Shown here piece after piece: positions 12,364 through 23,703 of a DNA stretch of 64,000 bases (position 1 is the first letter of the stretch; each line of letters begins with the position of its first letter). The position numbers and the translations under genes are program-made. The notes beneath the pieces are model-generated. The model saw only the letters and a list, made by a program, of their open reading frames with translations, had not been told where the DNA came from and ran no database searches. This DNA is from Madurella fahalii (lineage: Eukaryota > Ascomycota > Sordariomycetes > Sordariales): NCBI GenBank assembly GCA_029876055.1, contig CM056877.1, forward strand, positions 2,480,001-2,544,000, read 5' to 3'.

Positions 12364-14132
12364 CGGGAGATAAGTTGGAAAGGTGCGTGGGGTTTGTAAT
12401 AATGGATGCGTCTGCCAGGGGATTCAAGGTTGTATGGCTCGGAATATCAGAAGGGAAAAACATCAGAATAACAAGAATGAGAGAATGAGAGAATAGAGAC
12501 GTTTACTTCCCGTGAAGCAACGGTATGGGACTATTGGCTAGTTGGTGAGCGCCGCAACATGGCGAGTGTTCCCAAAGTGGAAGCCCAGGCTGGGGCCGTG
12601 TCCGGGCGGAGTGAGATAGTGTTGGCTTAGCCTGCAACCGTAGCAAAAGCCGCACCGTTGAGATACAGAACGAAGCAGAGAGTTTCTCCCCAGCAGGAGG
12701 TCGTCAAATAGCAAAATATATGTGGGAGGAGAGAAACGACGTCGACATTGTCGACGTCTTGAGGCACCTTTTTCCAGCCCCTGCCCAATTTGGGACTAGC
12801 GTGGATTGCGCCATCACTGGCGAATGAAACTTAACGAACCCCTCTGCAGTCCTTTGGATCACATGGTAAATCACGTGCGTAAACTTCTCTGCTTGCAGCT
12901 GGGCAGTTTCGCTGGGCTGCTCGGTTCCGCCAGTCGACCAATTGATTGAAGATGCAAGGCCCTTTCGGTTCTTCTGGGGCCATGAGCAATCTGCGTCACT
13001 GGGTTACAGTACCCGCACACCTCAGCTCTCGAGCAGTATGGCCGCATCGCCCAGCCATTGTATCATCCGCAGCCGCAGGCATCGAAGCCTCCGCGGATCT
13101 ACTTCGCTTCACGAACTTTGCACCGAGAGTTTTCGGACACTTTCTGGGTATAAAGATCCTATTATGCCTGGGTAGGGTAAAACGTTTGCAGCCGACATCA
13201 ACTTAAAGTGCCTAAGCTTTCGACAAATCCGTTTCAGCAGGGTATGCCTCCCTGGCGCAGGAATGGAACTGCTGCTTGCTAGTTCACAGGGGGATTAGGC
13301 CCCTCGAATACTCCCATCTTTCCCAGTAGCATCTCACGACTCCTTGCTCGCGCGTACACAACTCCCTCTATTTGCAGGAACGCTGGCGTCTTTAAGCACG
13401 CAATCGGCGGGCCCGACCGGGCTGACGGTATTGAGCCAAGTTACGCACGAGTCATGTAAGTCATCCGGTGACCCACAATTTGACGAGACGAAGGATCTGA
13501 GCTAGCGGGTAGGCCCCTATTCGCATGTAGGGGAGAATTGCCCAAAGTGTGAACTGGGCCTGAGGGCAGGTTCACGTTTCGCTGCACAGAACGGACGAAG
13601 GAGTGCGCTACTCACCTACGTATACTGTGCAGACCCAAGCCAACAAAAGTCCCGAGCAGGCCGGATCAATTAAACCCCAAAATTCAATTAAGGCATGGGC
13701 CTCGATCCCTCGGCCTAAAGAGCCCCTGTTCCCCATGTCAAATGTCCAAAAGCGGCAACTATCTTCGTAATTCAATGGTCCCATGGGGCACAGCAGCCAC
13801 ATCTTGGCCAGTAGTTGCAAGGGCCGCATGGCCCTCGCAGTATGGCAGTCATCCAACGTCCTCAGGGTTTGAAACCAACGGCATATGCCGGGCGAGATGC
13901 TTGTACGCTTCACCAGTCGGCCCTTCGCAGCCAGTCTCGCGCAGGGCTAACCTAGCTACTCCCGCTCCTTCGGATCAACGATCTGGATCTCGGTCCATCT
14001 TTCAAAAGGCGCCTCTCGCCCAAGACGGTCAACGGCCATGCATTCCAGTTGATTCCTCTGGATGAGTCACGAGGTGGCAGTGTGTCCGGGATGAACGAAG
14101 TGGGGACTCCGTTGGACAACTCGTCGCTGTGA
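12364..14132. other. Intergenic region, 1.8 kb
   Basis: No supported gene. Apart from a perfect 10-bp-arm palindrome listed separately, nothing stands out. Short open frames at 12942-13206 lack an ATG context, introns or family likeness. Confidence 0.55.
12738..12758. promoter_or_regulatory. Perfect inverted repeat with GACGTC cores
   Basis: GACGTCGACA and its exact reverse complement TGTCGACGTC are separated by one T. GACGTC is the centre of the CRE-type bZIP site. It lies 375 bp after the cysteine dioxygenase stop and 1.4 kb before the receptor gene. A regulatory role is inference. Confidence 0.3.
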
Positions 14133-16042
14133 ATGGCCATGGCAGACCACTTCGTCTTGGACAAGGAGAGCGACGATCTCGTCCCGCTTCCCGTCGGCCA
14201 TCGACAAGGCCTCATGGCAGTGACGATCTTTGCTAGCCTTTCTTTCGCCTCGTCCACCGCCGTGCTGTTGTACCTCACTGTCAAGCTCGTGCGATGGCAC
14301 CTCGGAAGATGGAGAGAGTTTCGCCAACCCGTCGAGGAACCCACGTCTTTACCAGTTGATCTGTCGCTGGGGCTCGCTGAGCGTCATTTTGCCGGCGACG
14401 AATCGAAACAGCGAGTATCAAGCACGCGAAAGAAGGCGCACCCCAACCAGTTTCTCGTCTTGATCTACAACCTCCTCCTGGCCGACATCCATCAAGCCGG
14501 CGCCTTCATGCTCAACGTCTCCTGGCTCGGACGCAACGGCATCGTAATCCGGACGCCGGTATGCTGGGCTCAGGGGTGGCTGGTCTCGACGGGAGATTTG
14601 TCTTCGAGCCTCTTCATCGGCGCCATTGCGATACACACCTACCTGGCTGTCGTGTGGAAATACACGCTGCCACAATGGGTTGTCTACGCGACGGTTGTCG
14701 CGCTCTGGGTGTTTAACTATTTTTTATTCATCCTCGGCATCGTTATTACGCGCAACGGGAAGGACGGCGGAGGGTTCTACGTCCGGGCTGCTGGATGGGT
14801 AGGTCATTCTAAGAGGTCACACCCTCCTCTTATCTCGCTAACCGTCCTCAGTGCTGGATAAACATCCGCTATGAGAACCTCCGCCTCCACCTCCACTACC
14901 TCTGGATATTCATCACCCTCGCTCTCACAAGCATCCTCTACACCCTTATCTTCATTTCTCTCCGCAAGAACCGTCACCGTCATCCTCCCCACCGTCATCA
15001 CCTCCACACCCAAACCAACCCCTCCCAGGTCCGTTTGCCGACAACAACCACTGACGACATATACGCCTCCAGCGCTACCTACATTAACGCCAACTCGAAC
15101 CCCGATGACAGTATCCTCTCCTCCCCTGACGAAGTTCTCCCCGTTGCCGCCAACACCAACTGCAACAAAGCCCACTCCCACGAACAAACAACCACCGTCA
15201 GCACCGTCAACGCCACCACCATCGACCGTCTGGAAACCGAGGATAACAACAGCAACGACACCCGCCCCGGAGGCCACCATAAAGCCTTCCTCCTCTACCC
15301 GGTAATCTACGTCATCTGCACTGCGCCGCTCGCCCTGGGCCGCATCGCCACCATGGCTGGCGTCGATGTGCCCATCTCGTACTTTTGCACTGCCGGCGCC
15401 CTCATCACCTCCAACGGGTGGCTCGACGTACTACTGTGGGGCGTGACGCGTCACACGCTGCTGTTCAGCTCCGACGTGGGCGCCGAGGAGTCTGGGCTGG
15501 ATACCTTTACGTTCATGCGGACGCCGGCCGGGAGGCGGTACGGGAATCTGGTCTGGGTGGAAGGGGGTGCAAGCTCCGGCGCCGGCACGGGTGCGGGTGC
15601 GAGTACTGGTACTGGTTATGATCAGGGGCGCCGGCATGAAGAGGAAAAGCGCGGGCTGTGGGGTAAACTGTTTAGATGGGGGGAAAGGAGGAGAGGGATG
15701 GGCATGGGCTGGCGGGTTTTGGGTACCGGAAGGGGGTTAGCGGGCGGTGGCGGTGGGGGTACGGGTAGACGGCAAGGAAAGGAGAGGGTGAAACTACCAG
15801 TTGGGGAGGAAGGGTTGGCGATACAGATGGATATGGTTACTACTGTTGTTGTCGAGGCGGCGGAGGATCGGTCGTCGGGTCCGCTGGGAGAGGCCAATGC
15901 GGCTGGGGTAGAGGGGAGGGGCATGGATGGGAGTTGGAGTGGACACGATAGAGTTCATCTCCGGGCGAAAAGCTCGCGAGAGTATGAGGCCGCTGGTCGT
16001 TTCCTAACAGGGGAAGAGTTGATAGAGAGCTTAAGTAGGTGA
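14133..16042 (+). CDS. Putative seven-transmembrane receptor (fungal Git3/cAMP-receptor-like)
   Basis: Exons 14133-14798 and 14852-16042 (intron donor GTAGGT, branch GCTAACC, acceptor CTCAG) give 618 residues. Hydrophobic helices are visible at about 28-50, 108-128, 145-168, 175-200 and 230-255 on the first side, then two more in LYPVIYVICTAPLALG and ISYFCTAGALITSNGWLDVLLWG, seven in all. The segments FLVLIYNLLLADIHQAGAF and WLVSTGDLSSSLFIGAIAIH resemble fungal Git3/cAMP-receptor-like GPCRs. The third cytosolic loop is long (over 100 residues) and rich in Thr, Asn and His. The C-tail is about 200 residues, rich in Gly and Arg. Such receptors signal through G-alpha at the plasma membrane; the ligand cannot be told. 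A second ATG two codons downstream (14139) is equally plausible as start. Confidence 0.8.
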
Positions 16043-19000
16043 AAGTTTTGGGCAGGTTCTCCTGCCTCTTGTCCGGATAGCATTCCGGCGCAAATTAACC
16101 CCGCTTCAAACATAAAGTTGCTGTTCTTATGTTTGCCGGCTTGAATGGCTCCGCAGTAGGGAAGTCATCAGAAAAGAGAAAGGGAAAGAGAAAGAGTTGC
16201 AAAGCGAGGGATACCAATACTAATATCAATATTTATAGCAGATTCTCTTCCAGGTACAAAGTATATAACGACGTAAGACCTCGATATATACTGCAGATGG
16301 AAGGGTAGTATGAGGGTTATGAGCAGGCTACCGGTACAGCGATATGCCGCTGGAGAAGGGATTAGTGTTATTAGTATTGGCACGATGTATACATGAGACC
16401 GGAACCGCTGATGACAATAACCCTTATTGCTTTAGCGTTAACCAGATACTGAACCCATGCGAGTGTGCTTCCGAGGGCGATCTCCAAAGCCAGCGGTGAT
16501 TAGCTACGTAGATGGATTTCCTCAAGATGGCGAAAAGAGAAATTTGAGATACGGGCCTGTTAATCATCGAAATCATCCGAGTTAGATTTGGTCGAGCTGT
16601 TCAACTTCGCGGTTAATCAAACAACACGAGCCGGATATTGTTGCGCATTTCCCGAACTTACCGATTTGAGAAGATGTTTTCCTGGAACCACTTAAACCCA
16701 CCAGACCATATGTAAAGTTGTCATGCCGTGTTGAGTAGCACATAGGGGCCATGTCCGTTGGCTCATACATCTTGATAGTACCTCGTATCGGCATGTACCA
16801 AATAATTGGCCGCTGAAAGCGTCAGAATCTCACCATGGTCCTTTCTGTTCTGCGGTTCAGTTTGAGGAATACTTGCAAGATAATCAATTTCAAGCCGAGC
16901 CAGCCCCCTTTACAGACCGTTTTGCCACCGACCCCAATATTTCAATACCGCGCGTTGTTACCCTAAATTGACGACCGTTAAATTACGATATTGCCTTTCA
17001 AAATTTCAAGTTGGGGGTTTATCACTAGGGGCCAACATGCACGGCAGCCTGGTGTTTTTGTTGGCACCGATGCCTAGCTGACCGAATGGTTCTTGATTAA
17101 ATAGTCTCCCGACCGGCTGGCTGCCGTCAATAGTATGCTTGGTTCCTTGTTTTCAAAGTCTCCAAAGCCAGCCGCGGCTGAATGTTAGTCTCTTTTACCA
17201 AGTTTGCAATCAACACTCTGCCGGAAGATTTACCTCTTGCTACCCCGGGTCAGTTGAACCTAGGACATCACCACCATGCAATGAGACACTGAGCTGATGT
17301 AGAGTTGCGTCTACGTAGTGCCGTCGGCTTCCGACAGGGTCGCGCACCTATGGCCCCCACGGCCCAGTGGGAAACATTGCCGACAGGTGGGAGGGTTACT
17401 GGCCCCCCCATCTCGTCCCATCCCGGATACGATGCCGACGCCTCATCGACCATCCGGGTTACACAGAGATACCAGAATCCAAGTTGTTACGCCGCATGCT
17501 TACAGGTGCTGGCTTCGGCCTGAAGCGGTCAACAGACAGCTCGAGATGACGGCTGAACCTATAAGACCTGGGCCCAGTAAAGCAATATCCAGAAGGGCGC
17601 TGAGACGATGCTGATCGCTTCTCGAAAAGAACAGCAAGACACCACGAAGTCAATAGCGGTGTAAAATGCGCCGCAAGGCTGCGTTGAATAATGGCGGTGT
17701 CTTGCTTTGTCCAGTGAGCTGTCGATTAGCTTGTCATGATTGCGCCGTGCTGCGTGATCAAATATGGCCCCCAATTTGGATTTGAGACTTAACAGCCGAA
17801 ACCAGTCAGGAAATGAGCGGGTTCTTTGCTGGTGCACAATGTATTATTTTGCACGCGAGTTTAAGAAGCATCGCCACGATCCGGCCTGCATGACCTTGGG
17901 CAAACCTGCATTCCTGTGCCGTGTGACTGCTTAATATTAGTACAGTAAACCTACAGAGTTGTTAGCCAATGCTAGCAAGCGTTGCCTAGATGGGCATAGT
18001 ATCTCAGGTGCCTGGCAAGGGAGTGGTTAGGGACTGCTTTGAACCGGCTGGGTGCTGCTATGGGGGGTTAGGGTTGGGGAGGGGGGGGGGGGGGTGTTGA
18101 TGCCGAGCCGGCATGAGCAGGACGAAGATCGATCTGCTCATCACGCATCGGCCAGGGACTGTCGCCGTTTGTGATCGGCACCGGTAGAAGGAATCGAAGG
18201 CCGAGTCATGCTTCCATGATGCCACATATTGGCCTGTGCCCCAGGGAATTACGCGGTTTTGGCCCGGATGCTCCCAGGTCGTGGTGATGGTACGTTCGGC
18301 AGCGGTCCGTTGTCAGAACCCGACGCGGATTGCGAGGCCGCGCTTCGCTGTGAGGCACACACGCCTGCAAGGCCCTGCAGGGATGAGCTCGAGCCCCATC
18401 GGAATCCTGCTAGTGTAAGTTTGTTGCAGTGAAACACGACACTGGCCCCTCTCATCTTCCAAAAATATGACGCGCATCTGCAAAGTGGACAAAAACACTG
18501 TGTGAAACCGATGGTCACGAGATAACCTACCCGGGGATCATGCTGCCCAATTGTTCCTTCACACTAGTGCAGCGCAGCCAACGGCTGGTGCTCCTGCATT
18601 GGACCCCAGGAGCACCGCATATCCTGGGTAGCCAGATCTGGGCGGCTGAAGGACACCGCAGCCGCCAGGGGCTCCGAGCTCGAGCTCGAGCTCGATGGTT
18701 CTGTCTGGGGTCCTGCCAGATTTGTGATCTTTGTTTTTCCAAGGCACAGGCCGAATAGTCCACCTGCGAATCCCGGCTGGTGCGGCCCAGCTGTGCGACG
18801 CTGCGGGAATGCACTCATGACACATGGCATAAGCGGCTGAAGAGCGATGTGCGGATGGGCTCTGATCATCGCGGGATAGATAGAGTGGTTTGGGGGTCAG
18901 TTCTGGTACTGGGCTTTGGTATATGATTCCAGTGTGCCTGGAGAACTTTTGCTGGGGCCAGTGAACCAGGAAAATTCCTTCTTTATCTGACCAGGAATAC

Positions 19001-19858
19001 CCGACCGCGGGGACGCGTGCGGTTTCACCCACCCAGCTCGGACGATTGAACCAGGGCCAACGGATTTAGTGGCATCGCAGCAACGCGTTACGCCTCCCAG
19101 CCGCGCCCAAGACCAGCGAACACGACCGCCGCAGTGCGGCGCCGCCGCCGCTTACAGTTGACAAGGGTCAACGACTGGTGCATTCGCATTCAAAGGAAAA
19201 ACGAGTGACAATAACAAGACCGTCCTCGGCCCGTCGCCCGTCTTGCCTTTCCTGGCCCTCAGACGGCGTCTTTGCACGTGGATGGGTTGTCGAACACGGC
19301 CACTGCCAATAATTTTAATCATCCGGGTTGCATCTTCCGCAAAGCGGTCAACAAATAAACAACTTTATGGACTTGCCCGGTTGTTGAACTGCTAAATGAT
19401 AAGGACCTGACACCCTTCCGTCCATCTATTACTCCCGGTTTACCCTCGCCGTCAACTTCCCACCGTCTTGGGTTTACACCTCCGGGAAATCACCAACAGC
19501 TCTGTGCTTGCGGCATTTCGCTCGCCCTAGAGTCGCGCTGCTGCACGAAAGACGATATTATCACAGACATTCGCGTCACGCCGGAGATAGGCAAGGCTCA
19601 TGCGCCCCTGGCTTGGTCAAACCGCAGCTGCGACGATCTAACGCGCCTTGTCCCGCCTCCCGCCTCCGCTTCGTCATCCCTGGGAAACCCCACCAATCTC
19701 GGGAGAGCTAGAAAGGGGGCAGAAGAAGGACGAAAGACACAAAGTTCAAGACTGCGGGACACGGATGCGACGCGCAAGATCCTGGACCTCTCGAAAGGAC
19801 TTGGACTCGGAAAGCGACAGGACGTGGGGTGGATAGTGCAGGACAGCATATGCCCGCC
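16043..19858. other. Gene-free stretch, 3.8 kb
   Basis: No coding region could be supported on either strand: open frames are short, overlap in several frames and show no domain or splice pattern. It holds a G-rich tract (18062-18094), three tandem GAGCTC hexamers (18676-18693) and AT-richer sequence at 16150-17100. The last few hundred bases are probably the promoter and leader of the next gene. Confidence 0.5.
18062..18094 (+). repeat. G-rich tract with G-quadruplex potential
   Basis: Four or more G runs (G6, G3, G4, G14) are separated by TTA, TT and A, including TTAGGGTTGGGG. This fits the usual G-quadruplex pattern. It lies in the gene-free stretch and no function is shown. Confidence 0.6.
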
Positions 19859-22506
19859 ATGTGGGATAGGCTTAGGACGGCTCCTCATAAACAGGGCGGC
19901 GTCCCTTTCGACGGCGACGACAGGATAGGGTTGGGTCTGAATTATGGCACCCGGAATGCGCCCAGGGGTTACAGTTATTCCATCAAAGGCGGCCCGGCTC
20001 CCTCACGGCCGCCCCGAGAATTCTTTGAGTCTCGTTAGTGAGTGGCCCATCTCATCCCATCCCATCCCATCCCATCCCATCTTCTCTCAGGGCAGCACTG
20101 CCCCGGCTTTAGCGGGGCACTTGGCCTGGGCCTGGCCCGGCTGGGGCCTGTCCCCTTGCTGAGCTGCAGGGTGCCCCTTCTGGCAGAGGCCTAGTGCGCT
20201 TACTACCCCTCCATCGCTTCACCTCACGTTTAGTGCTCCTGCAAGCTGAGGTACCCGACATTCCAGCCTCAGCACGCTTGGCTCTCTCTCTTTCTCTCCT
20301 TTTGTGTTTGGTTTCGCTGCCACTTAAAACCCCAATTTCTCCGCTGACTACACTCGACCCTTCCTGGAGCATTTGACGGTCTGGGCGCTCTGCTGACACG
20401 GCGATCGCCAACTCTAGCGAAACGGCCCCTCCTGTGCAGGAACCTCCTCCTCGCAACCCCAATCGCATTACAGTTCGCACCTCGAATTTCCGCCCGGCGT
20501 CATCCGTCTACTCGCAGCCAAGCTCTCCCCGCGCGGCCCCCAACTACTCAGCAAACGTGGCGACCGCATACGGTTACCGGTACGGCGGGGCCGATGAGAT
20601 ATCGCCGCCAAGCTCTCCGGAGCCCGATGCCGGGGGCGCGGATCGCTTCCTTCCCGGCGATGTCTCCCCGATAGATGAGGATGACCAGCCCACTATATCG
20701 CAGCATGCGGCCCCGCCCGGAACTGACATGTCGAGGAGCGGGGGATCAGGTCGAGCAGGGACCCCGGAAAGCCGGCAAGTCGCTCAGGGCTCTCCGCCGA
20801 ATCGTGGCGGCGCCAGCATCCCCATGATGCGCCGAGAGCGCCGGAAACAGTCGGACGCGGCGACGCGCGATGCGAACTCGAGCCAGCGCGGTCCGGCCCA
20901 GCAGCAGTCCCGGAATCCACCCGCCCGCGAAGGGGCCCGGTGGGATCCACTCACCGGCGAGCGGACGGGCAGCGCTATGGGCCGGCCGTCGCAAGTCAAC
21001 CCGGCCGAGTCCGCGCAGGGTTTGGGAATCACCACGCAGGCATGGGCTTCCCCGCAGAACAGCCCCACGGCGGCGCCTCCGTCTTTTGGTGACCGGGTAC
21101 GGAGGATAGCCAAGAAGGCAGCGGCCGCCAGGGATGGCAACACGGACCCTGCCGCCGGCGCATTCACGTCATCGCGTCCCGGCTGGCGTGGGGCGAGCGG
21201 GCGGACCGCCATCGTCGACCCCGTGCATGATACTCCCGAAGTTGCGCCCCTTAGAATTCCCGAGAAGAGCACCAAGAGAAGCATAAAACCGGCGGGTTCA
21301 AAACCGGGTCTCACATTGGGTGGCCCTCTGCGGCGAGGTCAAACCCCACCCACGAGCCCTCCCCTACCTGAAACCGCCACCAGGTCTGGGCCGCGGGAGG
21401 CCCTTCGGAGAATTCTCCCCTCGTCCCAGCAGGCCCCGGCAACGACGCACTCGCAAACCCCCAGCGATCAGAGCTACCCGAGCCCTCCACTGTCGGGAAC
21501 GCCGTTGGCAGGAGATGCGCCCGCAGCAGCCGCAAGAGAACTTGCACAGGACGGCCTCGTCAGCATCAGTGCGCTTCCCAGTCCGACTTTCAACAACAAC
21601 CCGTCCGAGCCCACGATCCGCAGGAAATCACCGCCTGTGCACACTAACTATCAGCCCCAGGCCCAGCACCTGCACCTGCACCAGCACCAGCACCAGCACC
21701 AGCACCAGCACCAACACCAAGTGTCCGTCTCGTCCGTCTACTCCCAGCCGTCCGAAGCACCACAGCCTCATCCCCTGCACATCCCAGTGACCCAGGTAGC
21801 ATCGTCCAGTCCAAACGACGAACCCTGGGTTCAGCCCCCTTCTCGGTTTAGCATTACTACCTACGCCACGAGCAACACGGGTACGACCCGGGAAGACGGC
21901 GACGACCTCATTGATGAGGACCAACCGCCTGTTCCCTCATTACCCGCGGACTTCCAGCATCACCACCACGACGGAACCAACCACCAGCCTTCCTCGGACA
22001 ACAGTCCCGTCACTTCTCCCATTGACCAATTCATGACCTCCCCCTTTGCTTCCACCGATCCCCAACAGCACACCGTGCACTCCCACGCTCACAACCCGGC
22101 CCTCGCCCGTGTAGCGCAGGCCGTCGACCGGCCTCCGTCGCGCGCATCAGACGTCAACAAGACGCTGCCGCCCGCGCCGCCCGAGGCGTCGGCAGGCGAG
22201 GCGCAGGACCGCGTGGGCCTGCTCAACGCGCAGCTGCGGGCGCTCGCCAACCGGCGCATCAACATCAACCGGTCGATCCAGCAGATGACGGAGCTGATGC
22301 CGACCGACAAGCTGATGAACAGCAGCGAGGTGGTGCGCAAGCGCGAGGAGGAGAAGAAGAAGGTAGAGGCGCTCCGCCTCGAGCTCTCCGAGGTGCAGCG
22401 CGAGGAGTACGAGCTCGGCCTGAAGCTGCACCGCGCCTACAAGCGGCTGGATCGCGAGGCCGAGTGGGAGCCTACCACGCTCTGGGTGCGCAGGGTTACT
22501 GGGTAG
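19859..22506 (+). CDS. Unknown Pro/Ser-rich protein with His-Gln repeat and C-terminal coiled coil
   Basis: Family not recognised. Exons 19859-20037 and 20418-22506 give 755 residues. The 380-nt intron has donor GTGAGT, branch GCTGAC 20 nt before the acceptor CTCTAG, and joins TA with C to make a Tyr codon. Without it the second open segment has no ATG. Residues 1-60 (MWDRLRTAPHKQGG) look conserved. Most of the protein is Pro/Ser/Arg-rich and probably disordered, with an alternating His-Gln stretch at nt 21665-21720. The last about 110 residues (from GLLNAQLRALANRRININ) are charged and helical, a likely coiled coil ending in YKRLDREAEWEP. The intron carries five CCCAT units (20056-20080). A scaffold-type role would be a guess. 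Confidence 0.75.
20056..20080 (+). repeat. CCCAT pentanucleotide microsatellite (5 copies)
   Basis: Five perfect tandem CCCAT units just after the donor site of the first intron of the 755-residue gene. Confidence 0.85.
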
Positions 22507-23703
22507 TTTTTTTTTTTTTTTTTTTTCCTCTCTTTTAATGCGGATTATTATCGTCGTTGGGGGGAAGGGGTGGGGGAGTGCAGCGGTGGGTTAGACGGGG
22601 GGGGGGGGGGGGGGGAATCTGTTTGGGGTGTTGGGGGACCATTGGCTGAACGAATGGGGGGGGGGAGTTTCTTGTTGGAATTCGTGTGTTCTGACTGGGT
22701 TTCTAAACCTTTTGTTTATTTTCCCCCTTCCCGTTTTTGGGTTAAGGGGTGAATGGAACGCAGTGCTAGTCTCTGCCATACTGAAGCGGTGGTTTGGGCT
22801 TCTTTTGCCCCCCTCTTCCCTCTCTCTATCACGGTTTGCTTTCCCATCTTGTGGCAGGCCTTTTTATTACTTGTACTCCAAAGGTTCTCTGTGTGGGGGG
22901 GCTCGAAGTGTACGTGGATGACGGGATTATTCTATCAGTATGGGCTACAGCGTATATACGTGCACAGAGAATGTATACTTCTTGAGTGTTTTTGCGTGCC
23001 TGGCGTGTGGAGACGATGCTGTGACGATCTGGGTGATATCTGGGGTGGTCACGCGTCAACTGCCGAGATTGGATGGTAAGAGCCCGGGCTGTGGACACTT
23101 GGTTGAATGAGTTGTGCCGCGTCTGGAGTTTATCCTTCACTCTGAGCGTTGACTCATATGACCCGTTAAATGATTACTGTATTTCACGAGCGTTGCACAC
23201 ATCAAAAAGGTGGGAAGCGAAACGCGGATCTGCCGAGCGGAGCAGAAGCTACAAGGGTATTATTAGGTATCAAACCACCAAGCCCCCTCTTGTGCATTAT
23301 CTCCTGATCCACCGGACGCGGTATCTCCCACGCGGAAACTTCAAAGACCCTCCCCCCATCCATCCATCCACCCCATCGCTTTTTAACCATGTATAAGCCA
23401 CCACACCTAAGAGACCCACTAGATGAGTTGCTGTCTAAGCAACAACTCTCGATCTATGTTGTAATTCGCCGTGATGCGTTGAAGCAATAAGAGGTAGATA
23501 TGCTGAGCTAGCTCAAGTCAAATACCTGGAGAACCAAGAAGCAGATATGTATGTCGGTATCAACTATTTATTTGGGCGGAACGTGTACCGTCTCGAAGGA
23601 AAGCGGCAGGAGCAATGTGGACGCTGTGTATCTGGGTATCGACCCTTCGTGTTATTACGCAGGAGGCCGTACCTCCTGCCATTCAGAGAGTCGTTGGCCC
23701 TGC
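22507..23703. other. Convergent intergenic region with homopolymer runs
   Basis: 1.2 kb between convergent genes. It starts with a run of 20 T (22507-22526) directly after the stop codon and has 19 G at 22597-22615. No gene is supported. Confidence 0.6.

Noticed and set aside
13742..14065. Possible coding exon upstream of the receptor-like gene
   Set aside because: Frame is not continuous with 14133, lacks splice sites and codes no membrane or signal segment.
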